In this document: piece after piece, positions 51,601-63,000 of the stretch
Position numbering within the stretch: the first letter of the stretch is position 1
Layout: each line of letters begins with the position of its first letter
DNA from: Cenococcum geophilum 1.58
Taxonomy: Eukaryota > Ascomycota > Dothideomycetes > Gloniales > Gloniaceae
Reading direction: 5' to 3'
Length of the DNA: 64,000 bases
Assembly: GCA_001692895.1 (NCBI GenBank)
Contig: KV748215.1
Coordinates: forward strand, 186,001 to 250,000
The notes under the pieces: model-generated
Seen by the model: only the letters and a program-made list of their open reading frames with translations
Databases searched by the model: none
Told to the model about the DNA's origin: nothing
Program-made: the position numbers and the translations under genes

Positions 51601-54600
51601 GTATATTAAAGATAAAAAACGAACTAAGTATTGGCCTAAGTTGGACTAAGTATAAATAGGATCTAGTAGCTAATAGTTAGGAAAAGTAGAGGCCTACAGG
51701 ACTAGAGGGAGCCAGTAGTAGAGCTTTAGACCCTTAAAGGAATTTAAAAACGACACCTAAATTTACAAATTAAGTAGCAAGATTAATAGTTTAAGGCATT
51801 AATAGATAGTGGAGCAATAAGGAACTATATTTTGCTAGTAGTAGTAAAAAGAATGGGATTACTATATAGGTAAAAGGAATGTCCTTACCTATTAGTAACA
51901 ATTTTAGGAGATCTAATAGCCTACAGAGGAGGCATTATTAATCTTAAAATAGGACCTATTTAGTTAACCATTAAAGGAAGACTAGTTAAGATGTCTTTCG
52001 ATATATTACTATTAGGGAATAATAAGGCAGTACTAGGAATGCCTTAGTTATAGGAATATAATCCAAAGATTAATTAGGTTATAGGTTAGGTTAATATTAA
52101 AAATATATAACACCACAAGATACAATAATAAGCCAAGTTAGTATAGTACTAAGTAAAAGTGACCTATAAAGAAACAGAAAAAGGGCTAAGCTATATACTA
52201 AAAAGATACTATAAGTATGGTAAGAAACTATAGTTACCTAAGAGTAAAAAGCTATTAGAGTATATAGTATGGGACTATAAGATAGAATTAGACCTAGGAA
52301 TAAGTCTAAGGTTCTTTCTAATCTATAAGCTTACTAAAGAAAAAGGTAGAGCATTAAAAGAGTTTGTTTAAGAAAACTTATAAAAAGGATATATTAGACC
52401 ATCGCAGTTATTAGCGGGATATCTAGTACTATTTATACTAAAAAAGAATAGTAAACTAAGGCTGTATATTAACTATAGACAGTTAAATAGCATTATTAGA
52501 AAGGATAGATATCTTTTACCCTTAATTAGCGAAATCTAAGATAGGATAGGTAATGCGCAAATCTTTATAAAGATAGATCTAAGATGGGCGTACTATTAGA
52601 TTAGGATTAAAGAAGGCAACAAATAAAAGGCAGCCTTTAGGTTAAAGAAAGGACTATATAAACTATTAGTTATACAATTCGGGCTTATAAACGCACTAGT
52701 AACGTTTTAGAAGCGTATTAATAATATATTAGGAGAACATTTAGATAAATTTATTATAGTATATTTTAATAATATTATCATCTACTTAATAAACAAGGAA
52801 GAGTATGGAGAATACATTAAATAGGTATTAAAGAGACTATAGGAAGAACAGATGCTAGTAGCAATTAAGAAATACAAGTTCTTTACTAGGAAGACCAATT
52901 TTGTTAAATTTATTATTAAACTAGGCCAACTTAGCATAGATCTAAAGAAGATTAAGGCTATAGTAAATTGGCAGGAACTAGAGAACGTTACGCAGTTAAG
53001 ATTATTTCTAGGGTTTTATAATTACTATAGAAGGTTTATAGCGTAATAGTTAAAGGATATTAAACCATTTACACGATTAATAAAGAAAGAAGAACTATAG
53101 GTATAGGGAGAGGAACAGTAAGAACTCTTTAAAAAAGTTAAAGAGTTGTTTACCTAGGAGCTAGTTCTTAAGATCTATTAACTAGGACTAGAGACAGTTA
53201 TAAAAACAGATGCATTAGACTTTATACTAGAAGCATACTTTATATAAAAGCATCCAAATAGATAGCATCTAGTAGCATACTATAGTTAGAAGATAACACC
53301 ACTAGAATTAAACTATAACATCTATAACAAGGAGTTATTAGGTATAGTTACAGCACTAAAGAAATAAAGAGCGTTCTTATAAGGCATAGAAAAACTATTT
53401 ATAGTTAAAACAGACTATAAGAACCTAATAGGATTCCTAATAACAAAGGAACTTAACTAAAGATAGGTTAGATAGGCAAAGATACTTATAGAATACTATT
53501 TTAAAATTTAGTATACTAAGGGTATAGATAACACGTAAGCTAATATATTAAGTTAAAAGGCTAAACTATAAAATAACGATAAGCTATTAGGGGCTTTACT
53601 ATAAAAAGACACAGATGGACTAATTAGGTATAATTATCTAAAGATCGCAGCAATATAAGAAAATAAGTTAGAAAAGAAAGTCTATAAGATACTAGAAAGC
53701 TTTTAGGTATAAAGGATTCTAAAAGCATAACTAGAAGACCTATAGTTGGATATATACAAAAATTGAGAAGCAAAGTATATCCTAAGAGGCATAGTAGAGT
53801 AGTTCGTGGAGGACTTCTATAAGGGACTAACTTAAGGACACAATAGAGCTATAGGCTTAGTATTAAGACTCTAAAAGGAGTATATTATTAACGGAATCTA
53901 AAGGATAGCTAGAAGGGTTACTAAAGAGTATCTAAATTACTAAAGAAACAAACTAATAAGGCATAAGCCGTATGGAGGGCTATAACCTATTAAAATACCA
54001 GAGAGACTATAGGAGGTTATATTATAGGACTTTATTATTAAGTTACCAAAATTAGGAGACCCTATTACCGGATAAGATTACAACGTAATCTTAGTAATAG
54101 TAGATAAGCTTACAAAATAGGGATACTTTATAGCCTATACGGAAGAAATCTCAGCAGAAGATATTACTAGAATCTATATTAAAGAAGTATTCGTAAGATA
54201 TAAAGCACTAAGTAAAATTATATCGGATAAAGATCTAAGATTCATAGCAGCATTTTAGAAAGTATTCTTAGTAAAATAAGGAGTTTAAGTAGTAACTTCT
54301 ACCGTATATTACCTATAGACAGACAGTTAAACGGAAAGATTAAACTAGATACTAGAGTAGTATTTAAGGCACTATATTAATTACGTACAGAATAATTAGG
54401 TATCGCTATTACCAGTTATATAATTTACATACAATACAACACCATAAGAAGGAATAGGTATATTACTATTTAAGGCGAATTATAGATATAAGCTAAGAAC
54501 ATCATTATCGCCATAATAAGTAAAGAAAATAAGTAGTAAAGCTAAGTAAAGAATAGAGACTTTAATAAATCTTTATATAAACCTTATAGAAATAGCTAAG

Positions 54601-55787
54601 ACAGTATAACAAAGAATAAAAAAGTACTATAATGCTAAAAGATCTAAGGGACTAGATCTTAAGGAGGGAGATAAAGTATGGCTACTATATAAAAATTTTA
54701 AGAGTTAACAACTAAGTAAGAAGTTGGACTACGTTAAACTAAAACCTTTTAAAATTACGCAGAAAATTTCATTAGTTACGTTTAAGTTAAACCTACTAGC
54801 TAAAATAAAGATTTACCCTATATAGTATATCGTAATACTAAAGCTAGCACACAGAAATATTAAGCTACTAGTTTATAAAGTAGACATATATAGAGAATAG
54901 GAAGAAGATAAATAGTAAGTTTTAAAGATTATTAGTTATAAGGACGTTAATAATAAAATATAGTACAAAGTAAAGTAGATAGGCTATAATAAGACTACCT
55001 AGGAGCTACTAGAGAATCTAAAGAACGCTATAGGAAAGGTATAGGAGTATTAGAAAAGAAAAGGTTAGGCAATATTAATAAAGAGGAATTACTAAAGAAC
55101 GAGCTACCTAAGGGGGACCTAGGAAGAGCGACTGCCGAACTACTTAGAGTTATTTCCTTCTCTATTAGAAGAGAATCCGTTTTTTTATTACTAAGTTCCT
55201 ATAGACCTTATTTTATAAGTTTCTACTCCTTAAAATAACCCTTTTTATATACCTTCTTAAAACAAAGTAAACGGGTAGACGCCGCGATATAAGCATCTAG
55301 GGCCTTCTATTCCGCATTCTAAGAATATTTAAGCTTAGCAAGGGCCTACGCTAAGTCACTATTAAGCTTTATAGTAGCAGATTAAATATAAAACCCTATA
55401 ATAAATTATTTAGGGAACTTAAAGACTATTAAGAGTTATAGGACGCGTATACTTAGCGTTAAAAGTAGAATAAATATTACAAAACAATTAAATATTTGCT
55501 TTAGTGCACTCTAAATAAAAAAAGGGTTGCCAAGATAAAGGACTTGCTAGCGCAATACATACTAACCCCTCCCTTAAGCAACGAGAATATAGAGATAGCA
55601 TTATTTCACTAAGCGATAATATTACAGCAATAGTGCGAGCACAACGTTGCGCGTATAAAGAGGAAGAAGCTTTAAGTATTATAAGTAATAATATTAACTA
55701 AATTAATTAGACGGATATTACACCTTTAGTAAATAACTTAGAGATACTAAGTATCTTTAAAGACGAAGATAGAGAGGAGGGAGATAG

Positions 55788-56208
55788 TGTTATGGACGCT
55801 TTAAGTATAATATTACAACTACTTAGAGAGGAGTTAAAAAAAGCTAGTTAGTTAATATAAGCACGGTCTAGGATAGAACCCATAGAACTATATAATAAGG
55901 AATAGTAACCAAAGTTATATAAGGTGCTATAAGAAGAATAAGAGAAATAAAGGGAACTTATATACCTTATATATAAAACGTATATTATATACAAGAAGGA
56001 TTTTATAGGAGTACAGTTATATATTTAAGGACCCTTAGTCCCTACCTAGATAGTTCCTTCCTTATAGTAATTCTTAGAATACAATTAGAGTTAATCTATT
56101 AGGCAACCACTCCACCAGTTATTATTACGTTGTTGACTTACTTGCAATACCTATACACCTAGCCCATTAACGAGCCCACCGTAGTCCCTACTATAAGGCT
56201 TCGTTACA
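55788..56208 (+). repeat. 3' LTR of the host gypsy (421 bp)
   Basis: The undivided copy of the LTR. It starts TGTTATGGACGC and ends CTTCGTTACA, followed by the TATAC target copy. It is the reference for locating the palindrome in the other LTR. Confidence 0.88.
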
Positions 56209-56213
56209 TATAC
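56209..56213. repeat. Target-site duplication TATAC, right copy
   Basis: Pairs with TACAC at 36371-36375. The outer end of the hairpin element's right arm resumes at 56214. Confidence 0.78.
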
Positions 56214-56240
56214 GGCCGACTCGCTTATTAAATACGTTAG

Positions 56241-56977
56241 CAGCCTTATATTAAACCACTTAACTCCTAAAATTAGGCCTGTATATTAAATTACTATAAA
56301 ATTAAAAGCTTTATATTCGTTAGAACTAGTATTAAATTTAGCTTAATTATTTAGTTGGTTCTTATTAATAACTATTAAACGCGAATTAATGGGATAAGGG
56401 ATAATATCCCTCCCCCCTTATAACTACGACCCGACTTAACCCAACTCGGCCCAATTTAGCCCAATTTAGCCCGATAATTAGACCTAATTAAACCCGACCT
56501 AATTAGGGCCCGACCACTACGACCTATTATAACGTCTAAGCTTAATAAGTGTAAAATATTATACTTAATAATAATAATAAAGGAAGAATATTTTAAAGTA
56601 TAAAATATTAGCTATATTTTTAATAGTTATTAAAAAAGGTATTATAAAGTAATATACTTTATTAAAGAAGTAAAATCCAAGGAGAAGTTTTAGTTTAAAA
56701 GAAAGGAAAAACATTATTTAAAAAGGGTTATATAAAAAGCATTTATATTATAAACTTATATCTATTAAAATACCTACTAGAATACTTAAATCTAATCTTA
56801 TTTTTACTAAACTATATTAAACTTTTATTAAGTTAAATTAAGTCCTACTATAAAACTACCTCTATAATACTTTATATATACCTACTTATTTCTATTATAA
56901 AGATTATTATTATATATTTGCAATTGGCCTTAAGGGGGGGGAGGTAAGGCGTATATAGTAATAGTTAACAAGAGATA
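56241..56977. other. AT-rich spacer with a short degenerate repeat
   Basis: No gene was recognised. About 56420-56530 contains loosely repeated CCCAATTTAG / CCCGACCTAATT units. A 13-bp GGGATAAGGGATA at about 56386-56398 is an inverted match to about 35957-35969 on the other side of the nest. Confidence 0.5.
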
Positions 56978-57273
56978 GTACACAGAGGGTGGTCAAGATA
57001 TGGGAAACAACAGTACAGCAATCAAATAGCAAGGCCTAGCTAGGACGTAGTAAACCCTAGCTTTGGATAAGCTAGAGAAGAAAGCAGTGGTTCCCAAGGA
57101 GTTCGAACATCTAAGGAGGACAGGACGTAGCCGTAGGCCCGCAGGGCCGCCGCTACGGACGGACATGGCAAAACAGGGGTTTTTCATCCTACTGAGGTGG
57201 CTCATAGGGTTTTTCCGTCCCCTACATCAACAAGGGTTTTCTTCTTGTCAATTTATAAGTTTCCCTTGTGTAC
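56978..57273. mobile_element. Unmutated GC-richer island, possible MITE or SINE
   Basis: About 300 bp that, unlike everything near it, keeps normal CA and TG dinucleotides and balanced base composition. Its edges carry an imperfect inverted repeat, GTACACAGAGGG at 56978-56989 and the complement of GTACACAAGGG at 57263-57273. Open readings on both strands are short and unfamiliar, so I do not call a gene. A GTTCGAAC stretch resembles a pol III B box but does not fit the consensus fully. Being under about 400 bp, it would escape RIP, which needs longer duplicates; it may also be a young arrival. No target duplication was evident. Confidence 0.45.
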
Positions 57274-59300
57274 GGAGTAGTCTACGTAGGCCTAGATAAG
57301 ATCCGTATCAGACGTTAATCAAAGAACTTACTACTACTATATATTCGCAATTTCTACAGTTTCTATAAATTTTTACTAACCTTACTAAATTTTTATTAAA
57401 ACTATAATAACTGTTACTTAAACCCTACTTCGTCCTATATATAGCGCGGCTCTATTAACTTAGTGACTAAGTTAATAATATATACCTCTTCCTTCTATAT
57501 TTAATTTTCTTTCCTTATATAACGTTTTAACTTTACTATATAGTTTATATATATAGCTTAATAATATCTACTTCGCTATATATTATTATTACTTATACTT
57601 ACTCTATAATATTATATTATATTAAATATATACTTTAAATCCCTAAGCACCTACTACTAGACTATATCCTATATTAGAACGAGAAAAATAAAATATAAAG
57701 GCAATTAGGCTCTTCTCTCTCCCTAAAAAAAGTTATTTTATATAAAGAAAGGAAGAGAGGCGCTTTTTCTATTTCTAGATAGAATAGAAATAGCTACTTA
57801 AAAGTGGTTAATAATAATAGGATCTTTAGAAAGAAGTACTTCCTACTAGGTTTCTAGTAGATAGATAATAAAGAGTAAAAGGATAGAAATAAGCTATAAA
57901 TGGGATAGGGGTAGGCGTTAGGGTTTCTTAAATTTTCATAGTCTTTTCTACTATTTATTACTATAGTAAAAACTGGTTAATACGATACGGTTTATACGGC
58001 CAAGCATATTATTATACTAATGGTATTGTTATATAAAGTGTTATATATTGGATTAATAAGCAATATAATAAAGGGCTTTATACTTAAAAAGGCTTAAGAA
58101 GTCTACCTTACCGGCTAAATTAGGCTCCCTCGCATATAAAATCTCTACTGGTTATATCGATTTTAGTAAAAGAGACTTAATAATATTACCAAAAGTTAGA
58201 ATATTGTAATATTACACCAAAAACACTTTAATTAAGGGGTGTAGATTTTAATATAGAGTATATTGTTATAATTGGATATCGTACTAACTAGTTTTTACTG
58301 TACTCCCTTTTAAGTTAACTAAATATCTTTCTAATTCTTATACCTATTTTGGTAAAAGGAATAAGTTACGCTCTTTTTATAAATAGCTTTTAAATAAGCT
58401 AAATAGTAATATTAATTACTATATTACCTCTAATAGCTAATTACGTTATACTATAGGCTACTTAAAATGAGATACTATAGAAACTATATACCTATTCTAA
58501 CTAAACACCATAGAAGAGCCAGTTGCTATAAACTCGGACCCTAGAACTTAGTTATCCCTTAAACTCAGCCATATCGTTAAAATTAAATCACCGACTTGTC
58601 AACCTATTTGCTTTATAACGAATCAATTAATATAGACTAAAAGGAGCAGAACTTATAGATAGTTATTATAAATTTTTAATCTGGTGTTTATAAGTCTTTA
58701 TAAGCAGCTGTACTTATATACGGTATCTCTCTGTAAAATTTAATCGATTAATTAAATCGCAAGCTAGTAAACCAATTTATATATTACTGCGAATAGCAAT
58801 TAACTCCTATATAGGAGGCCTGTTTTACTAATTAAGTACTTAAATAGGACTTATAAGTATTTGTTCCCTTATATATATAATTATAAGAAATAGTTGCCCT
58901 AAACCTTTAATTAAAACAGCGATACTAAGCCCCTTGGTAAAGTATATGTAATTAGCTATTTTAAATAGAATCTATATATTGAATTCTTACTTATCTAACT
59001 AATAGAAAGTATATAAATTAATAGGACATAACTAAAGTAAATTTAAAAATTCTATAACCTTTATATAAAGGTATAAAGGAAGGCTTATATATAAATAGAA
59101 AATACTTAAATTTAGATAAATTTAGAGTTATATTAAGTATATATATAAACTTAATTACCGTAAAAGATACCTCTAAACTGAAATCTCTTATATAGTTACT
59201 AATTAATTGCAAATTAATATATATTATAGAGATAATACCAATCTTAATTAATATAACTTTATATAATATTTAAAGGAAAACATCTGTATAATTACAGCAC
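57274..59300. other. Unassigned AT-rich, RIP-like DNA
   Basis: No protein family could be recognised on either strand. Homopolymer and TA-rich tracts dominate. It ends at the presumed left edge of the second copia element. Confidence 0.55.
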
Positions 59301-59301
59301 C

Positions 59302-59502
59302 TGGTGTACGAACGCGTAAATACGCGTTCGTGCACCAACCACCTACGTGCTGACTAATCAGGGGGGAGGCGCGTCAGTATATAGACCACGTAGTCTACCT
59401 CAATAGAATCAACAGTTACCACCGTCTAAATAAGCATACGATACTATACGTATTTTGTGCCCCTAGACACGACTTACTTATACCATTAAATTGGTACCAA
59501 CA
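59302..59502 (+). repeat. Presumed 5' LTR of the second copia fossil
   Basis: Tentative. The left edge is a perfect hairpin (ACGAACGCG/CGCGTTCGT) beside TGGTG, and a plausible right edge is ...GGTACCAACA at 59502. The matching LTR is outside the window, so neither end can be confirmed. Confidence 0.35.
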
Positions 59503-59544
59503 CTGATTAGTGAGCGCGCACAGATTAGGAGATACGCACTTGCT

Positions 59545-60000
59545 TGGAAGACGTCCAACGCTCTACCTTGCAAGCCCCTATTTTAGTTGAAGAGAATTAA
59601 AGTACTCTAGATTTGGAAGACGTCTGACGCTCCATCTTACCTAGAATTACCTTAAATCTACCCTGGTTTTGGAAGACGTTTACGCTCTACCTTAATTAGA
59701 GATATTGACCACTGTACTAGTAGTTAACGCGACTACGTTAAGAACACGATTACACTAAGAACGCAACCACTATACCCTACTAAAATACCCCGGCCTCCTC
59801 TCTGACCCCTTACAGAGACCTCTTACCCTTTTACGAACCGTTACGGACCCGTTAATTACTTTTACGGACCGTTACGGAGACCTCTTACCCTCCTGCGAAC
59901 TACTACGGACCTGTTAAGACCCTATGGAGACCCTTTTACCCTTCTACGAACCGTTATGGGCCCGTTAACCGATTTTACGGACCCTTATAAGACCTCTTCC
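59545..60000 (+). repeat. Short repeats in the copia leader
   Basis: Two repeat sets lie between the presumed LTR and Gag. Three copies of TTGGAAGACGTCYRACGCTC occur at about 59545-59690. Then come three looser copies of a unit containing CTCTTACCCT...TTACGGACCCGTTAA at about 59818-59990. Repeated leaders can hold packaging or translation signals, but that is inference. Confidence 0.6.
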
Positions 60001-63000
60001 ACCCGCTACGCACTATACTACACTATACAGTATGGCAGACATTAGTAAGCAGGTTGATGAAGGTCAAAAGAAGTGGAGATAAGGAGTTGATGTTACGTCT
60101 ATAGATGATGTTAACAATTATATTAAATTTAAAATCCTTGAGTATGAATACTTTAAGCTTATGAACGTTGACCTATGGGAGTAATACTAGGAAGACTTTG
60201 CGGACTTTATAGAAGCTATCTTTAAGGAATGCAACCCTACTACTATCCGTAACCTACGGACCCTTTTACGTAACCAAGGTGTATAGGTTGAAAGGAATAA
60301 ACGGGTTACTGTTGCACGGTCCTTGTATAATATAATATATGAGGAGGACCGAACGGAATGGACTAAGGAAGAAATTTTAGACGAGTATAACACTACTAAG
60401 GAACTCTTTGCTTCTTCCAAACTTAATGTGATTGCTGGCCTTATACCTGACCCTCTTAACCAAATTCGTCCTATAAACCTAAGCAGTTTTGGAATTAATC
60501 TTACTGGCCAAAGTATACCTAGTACTTATGTTATGGACCGTAATACCCCCGTAACCCAAATTACGGACTATAATACCCCCGCGAACCAAAATATGGACTA
60601 AACCCCTCCCGTTGTTTAAACTATAGATCCGCAACCTATATATCCGCAACCTATAAATCCGTAAGCTATAGACCCGCAAACTACCTAAGTAAAGACCTAC
60701 GGTAAGGAGCTAGTTAACCTAGCTAAGCTCTATACCGACGAATCTAAGTACAGCGGTGAAAACGACAACTTTGACTTTAAACTGACTATCTTTACGGACC
60801 TCTGTTAGAAGGCCGATATTTCTAAACAGGAGTTTAGCTAAGCCTACTCTACTATGCTGCGCGGCCTAGTACTTGACTACTACTATACTAACCTTAAAAG
60901 TAACCCCCTTGGTGTTCCCTTTGATAAGCTATGCGAAGCTATATGCAACTACTTTGAAGGACCGGAATATAGGCGTGATATTCTTACCTAATGGAATGCG
61001 ACCAAGTTACGGACCGTAATGGACAAGAATACTGAAAAATTAACCATAGAGTGCCTACAAATCCTTATTAAAGACCTCCGCTACCTATAGTACGGTCTTG
61101 ATATTAAGCTTTGAACGGACGACTTCTTGTATAATAAACTGATTACGGCCTGCTAGGAAATGGAACCCTGTAAATACGCCTGTTACAAGCCTGCAGACAC
61201 TATAGCTGGCCTTATTAATGATTTACGGTCCTCTATTGCAACGTACGAAGCCTTAAACCCGCCAGGTAGTACTTAAGCTTTTATTACGGACCTGCAAAAT
61301 CCGCAACCTGATTTAGATGCCTACTTTACGGACCGCCGATACCGCCAGCAGTATCCGTATTGACTAGGTTCTACCCGCAACCTCTGCAGTAACTTCCGTA
61401 TGAAAGTATACCCCCGCAGACGAACCAGTTAGAAGTGCTTTGTGTGCGGTAAGGAAGGATGTTGGTCTATAAGGCATACCCAGGAAGAACGTGACAGGTC
61501 TAAGAAGAGATTTGATAAACGGATTAGCTAGTTTATCTTAGAATACGAAGGAGAGGAAGAAGAGGAGCCCCCTGATGAGTTAATAGAAGCTCTTATAATT
61601 GACTTTAACCTAGACGACTAGGAATAGGAGACCCCAGAGACGTTTCTAACTACTTTTGGACCTTTTATGGACAGCTAAGCCTTTAATATTACGACCGTAT
61701 TAGCCGACCGTTCCTTTATACACTTAGTTGCGCCTAAAAACTATTCCGTAAGCACCCCCGTTACGGACGTTATAGATTATGAGTAGGACCCATTTGTATA
61801 TATCACTACAGAACGCTATACCCCCAAGGAATTCTACGGTGTTATGATCGACACAGGCGCCTCTAAGAAGTCTACTGTAGGCTACGGATAATACCTTGTA
61901 TATAGGACCACCGCAAATGACAATACGGATATTAATATTACGTAAACTGGGGCCGTAAACGTCCAATTCGGCATTGGCTTAACTGTATTAATTGGATTAG
62001 TTGCAGTTAAGACCCTAATTGGCCTAGTTAACTTCCATATAGTAAAAGCAGACACCCCTTTCTTACTTTGCCTTGCGGACATGGATAGGTTACAGGTTTA
62101 CTACAACAATATTACGGATACCTTAATCGGCCCCGTAACTGCCCTAGGAAGCAAGTATATTACCCTGCCAATTACACGACGATTTGGATACCCGTTCCTT
62201 ATATGGGGAGAGACTTTACAGACCTACATTTAGGAATTTTTCGACTATAACCCGTGCTACCTTACTAGTACGGAGATCTACCGTCTGTACCGCCGTTTCG
62301 GCCACCTGTTAGCCGAAAAGCTATATAGAGTCCTTAAACGCTCTGGACACGACGACGTTGATAGAAAGGCAGTTAATTACCTAACTAAATACTGCTCCTT
62401 TTGCCAGAAATACGGACGTTCCCTAGGCCGATTTAAGTTCACCCTTCGCGAGGACCTTAACTTTAACCACTTAGTGTATGTAGACATTATGTATATTAAC
62501 GGCAGCCCAGTATTATATATAATTGATGAGGTAACCCGCTACTAAGCCGCCCGTTGGTTGCAAAATATATCCGTAAAGTATACTTAGGATATCTTACGGA
62601 CCTGCTGGATTGACACGTACGTTGGACCTCCTAAGTATATTACCTACGACGCCGGTAGGAACTTTATTAGCAAGGAATTCCAGCAGTATGCTATGGCTAT
62701 GGCTATATTAATAAAAGCTGTTCTAGTTGAGGCGTATTAGTCCGTTGGGCTTATTAAGCGAGCTTACCTAGCTCTACGGAGAGCTTATTAGATTATTATG
62801 GACGAGTGTAAGGACATCTAAAAGGAACTGGCTTTATAGATGGCCGTAAAAGCCGTTAATGATACCGCTGGCCCTGACGGACTAGTACCCACCCTCTTGG
62901 TTTACGGAGCCTACCTAAGGATGAGCAGCCTAGGCCCTTCTGCCCCGTCTATTACGGAATGAGCAGCTGTAATACGGAAGGTAATGGCCGAAATAGTTAA

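Larger units (their letters stand above)
36376..56208 (+). mobile_element. Fossil Ty3/gypsy chromovirus, host of the palindrome
   Basis: Two 421-bp LTRs, the left one split by the palindrome at 36435-48248, flank a plus-strand internal region from 48611 to 55787 (about 7.2 kb). Gag lies at about 48650-50000, with a cysteine-containing DAKYSASYW-type motif near 49850 typical of this lineage. Protease is about 51750-51960, reverse transcriptase about 52320-52960, RNase H about 53180-53520, integrase about 53760-54700, and a chromodomain about 54890-55040. The element has a complete set of parts but is broken in many places by RIP-type decay. It sits in the right arm of a hairpin element. Confidence 0.87.
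36070..56240. mobile_element. 333-bp hairpin (foldback MITE-like) element, split by a nest
   Basis: The left arm is 36070-36228 (159 bp) and the loop 36229-36243 (15 bp). The right arm is 36244-36375 plus 56214-56240, again exactly 159 bp once the gypsy element and one target copy are removed. The arms begin CTAACGTA and are near-identical reverse complements differing by transitions. There is no coding capacity. Such long-armed hairpins are usually non-autonomous DNA transposons moved by another element's transposase. A target duplication was not clear (TA on the left, CA on the right). Exact recovery of equal arm lengths is strong support for both the hairpin and the nested order. Confidence 0.82.

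Noticed and set aside
57093-57120. Possible pol III B box (GTTCGAAC) suggesting a tRNA-derived SINE
   Set aside because: The last consensus base does not fit and no convincing A box lies at the right distance upstream. Kept only as an alternative.
56993-57299. Readings of 70 and 78 residues on opposite strands in the unmutated island
   Set aside because: Opposite-strand overlap, no family resemblance and no intron or start signals. The openness follows from the higher GC content.
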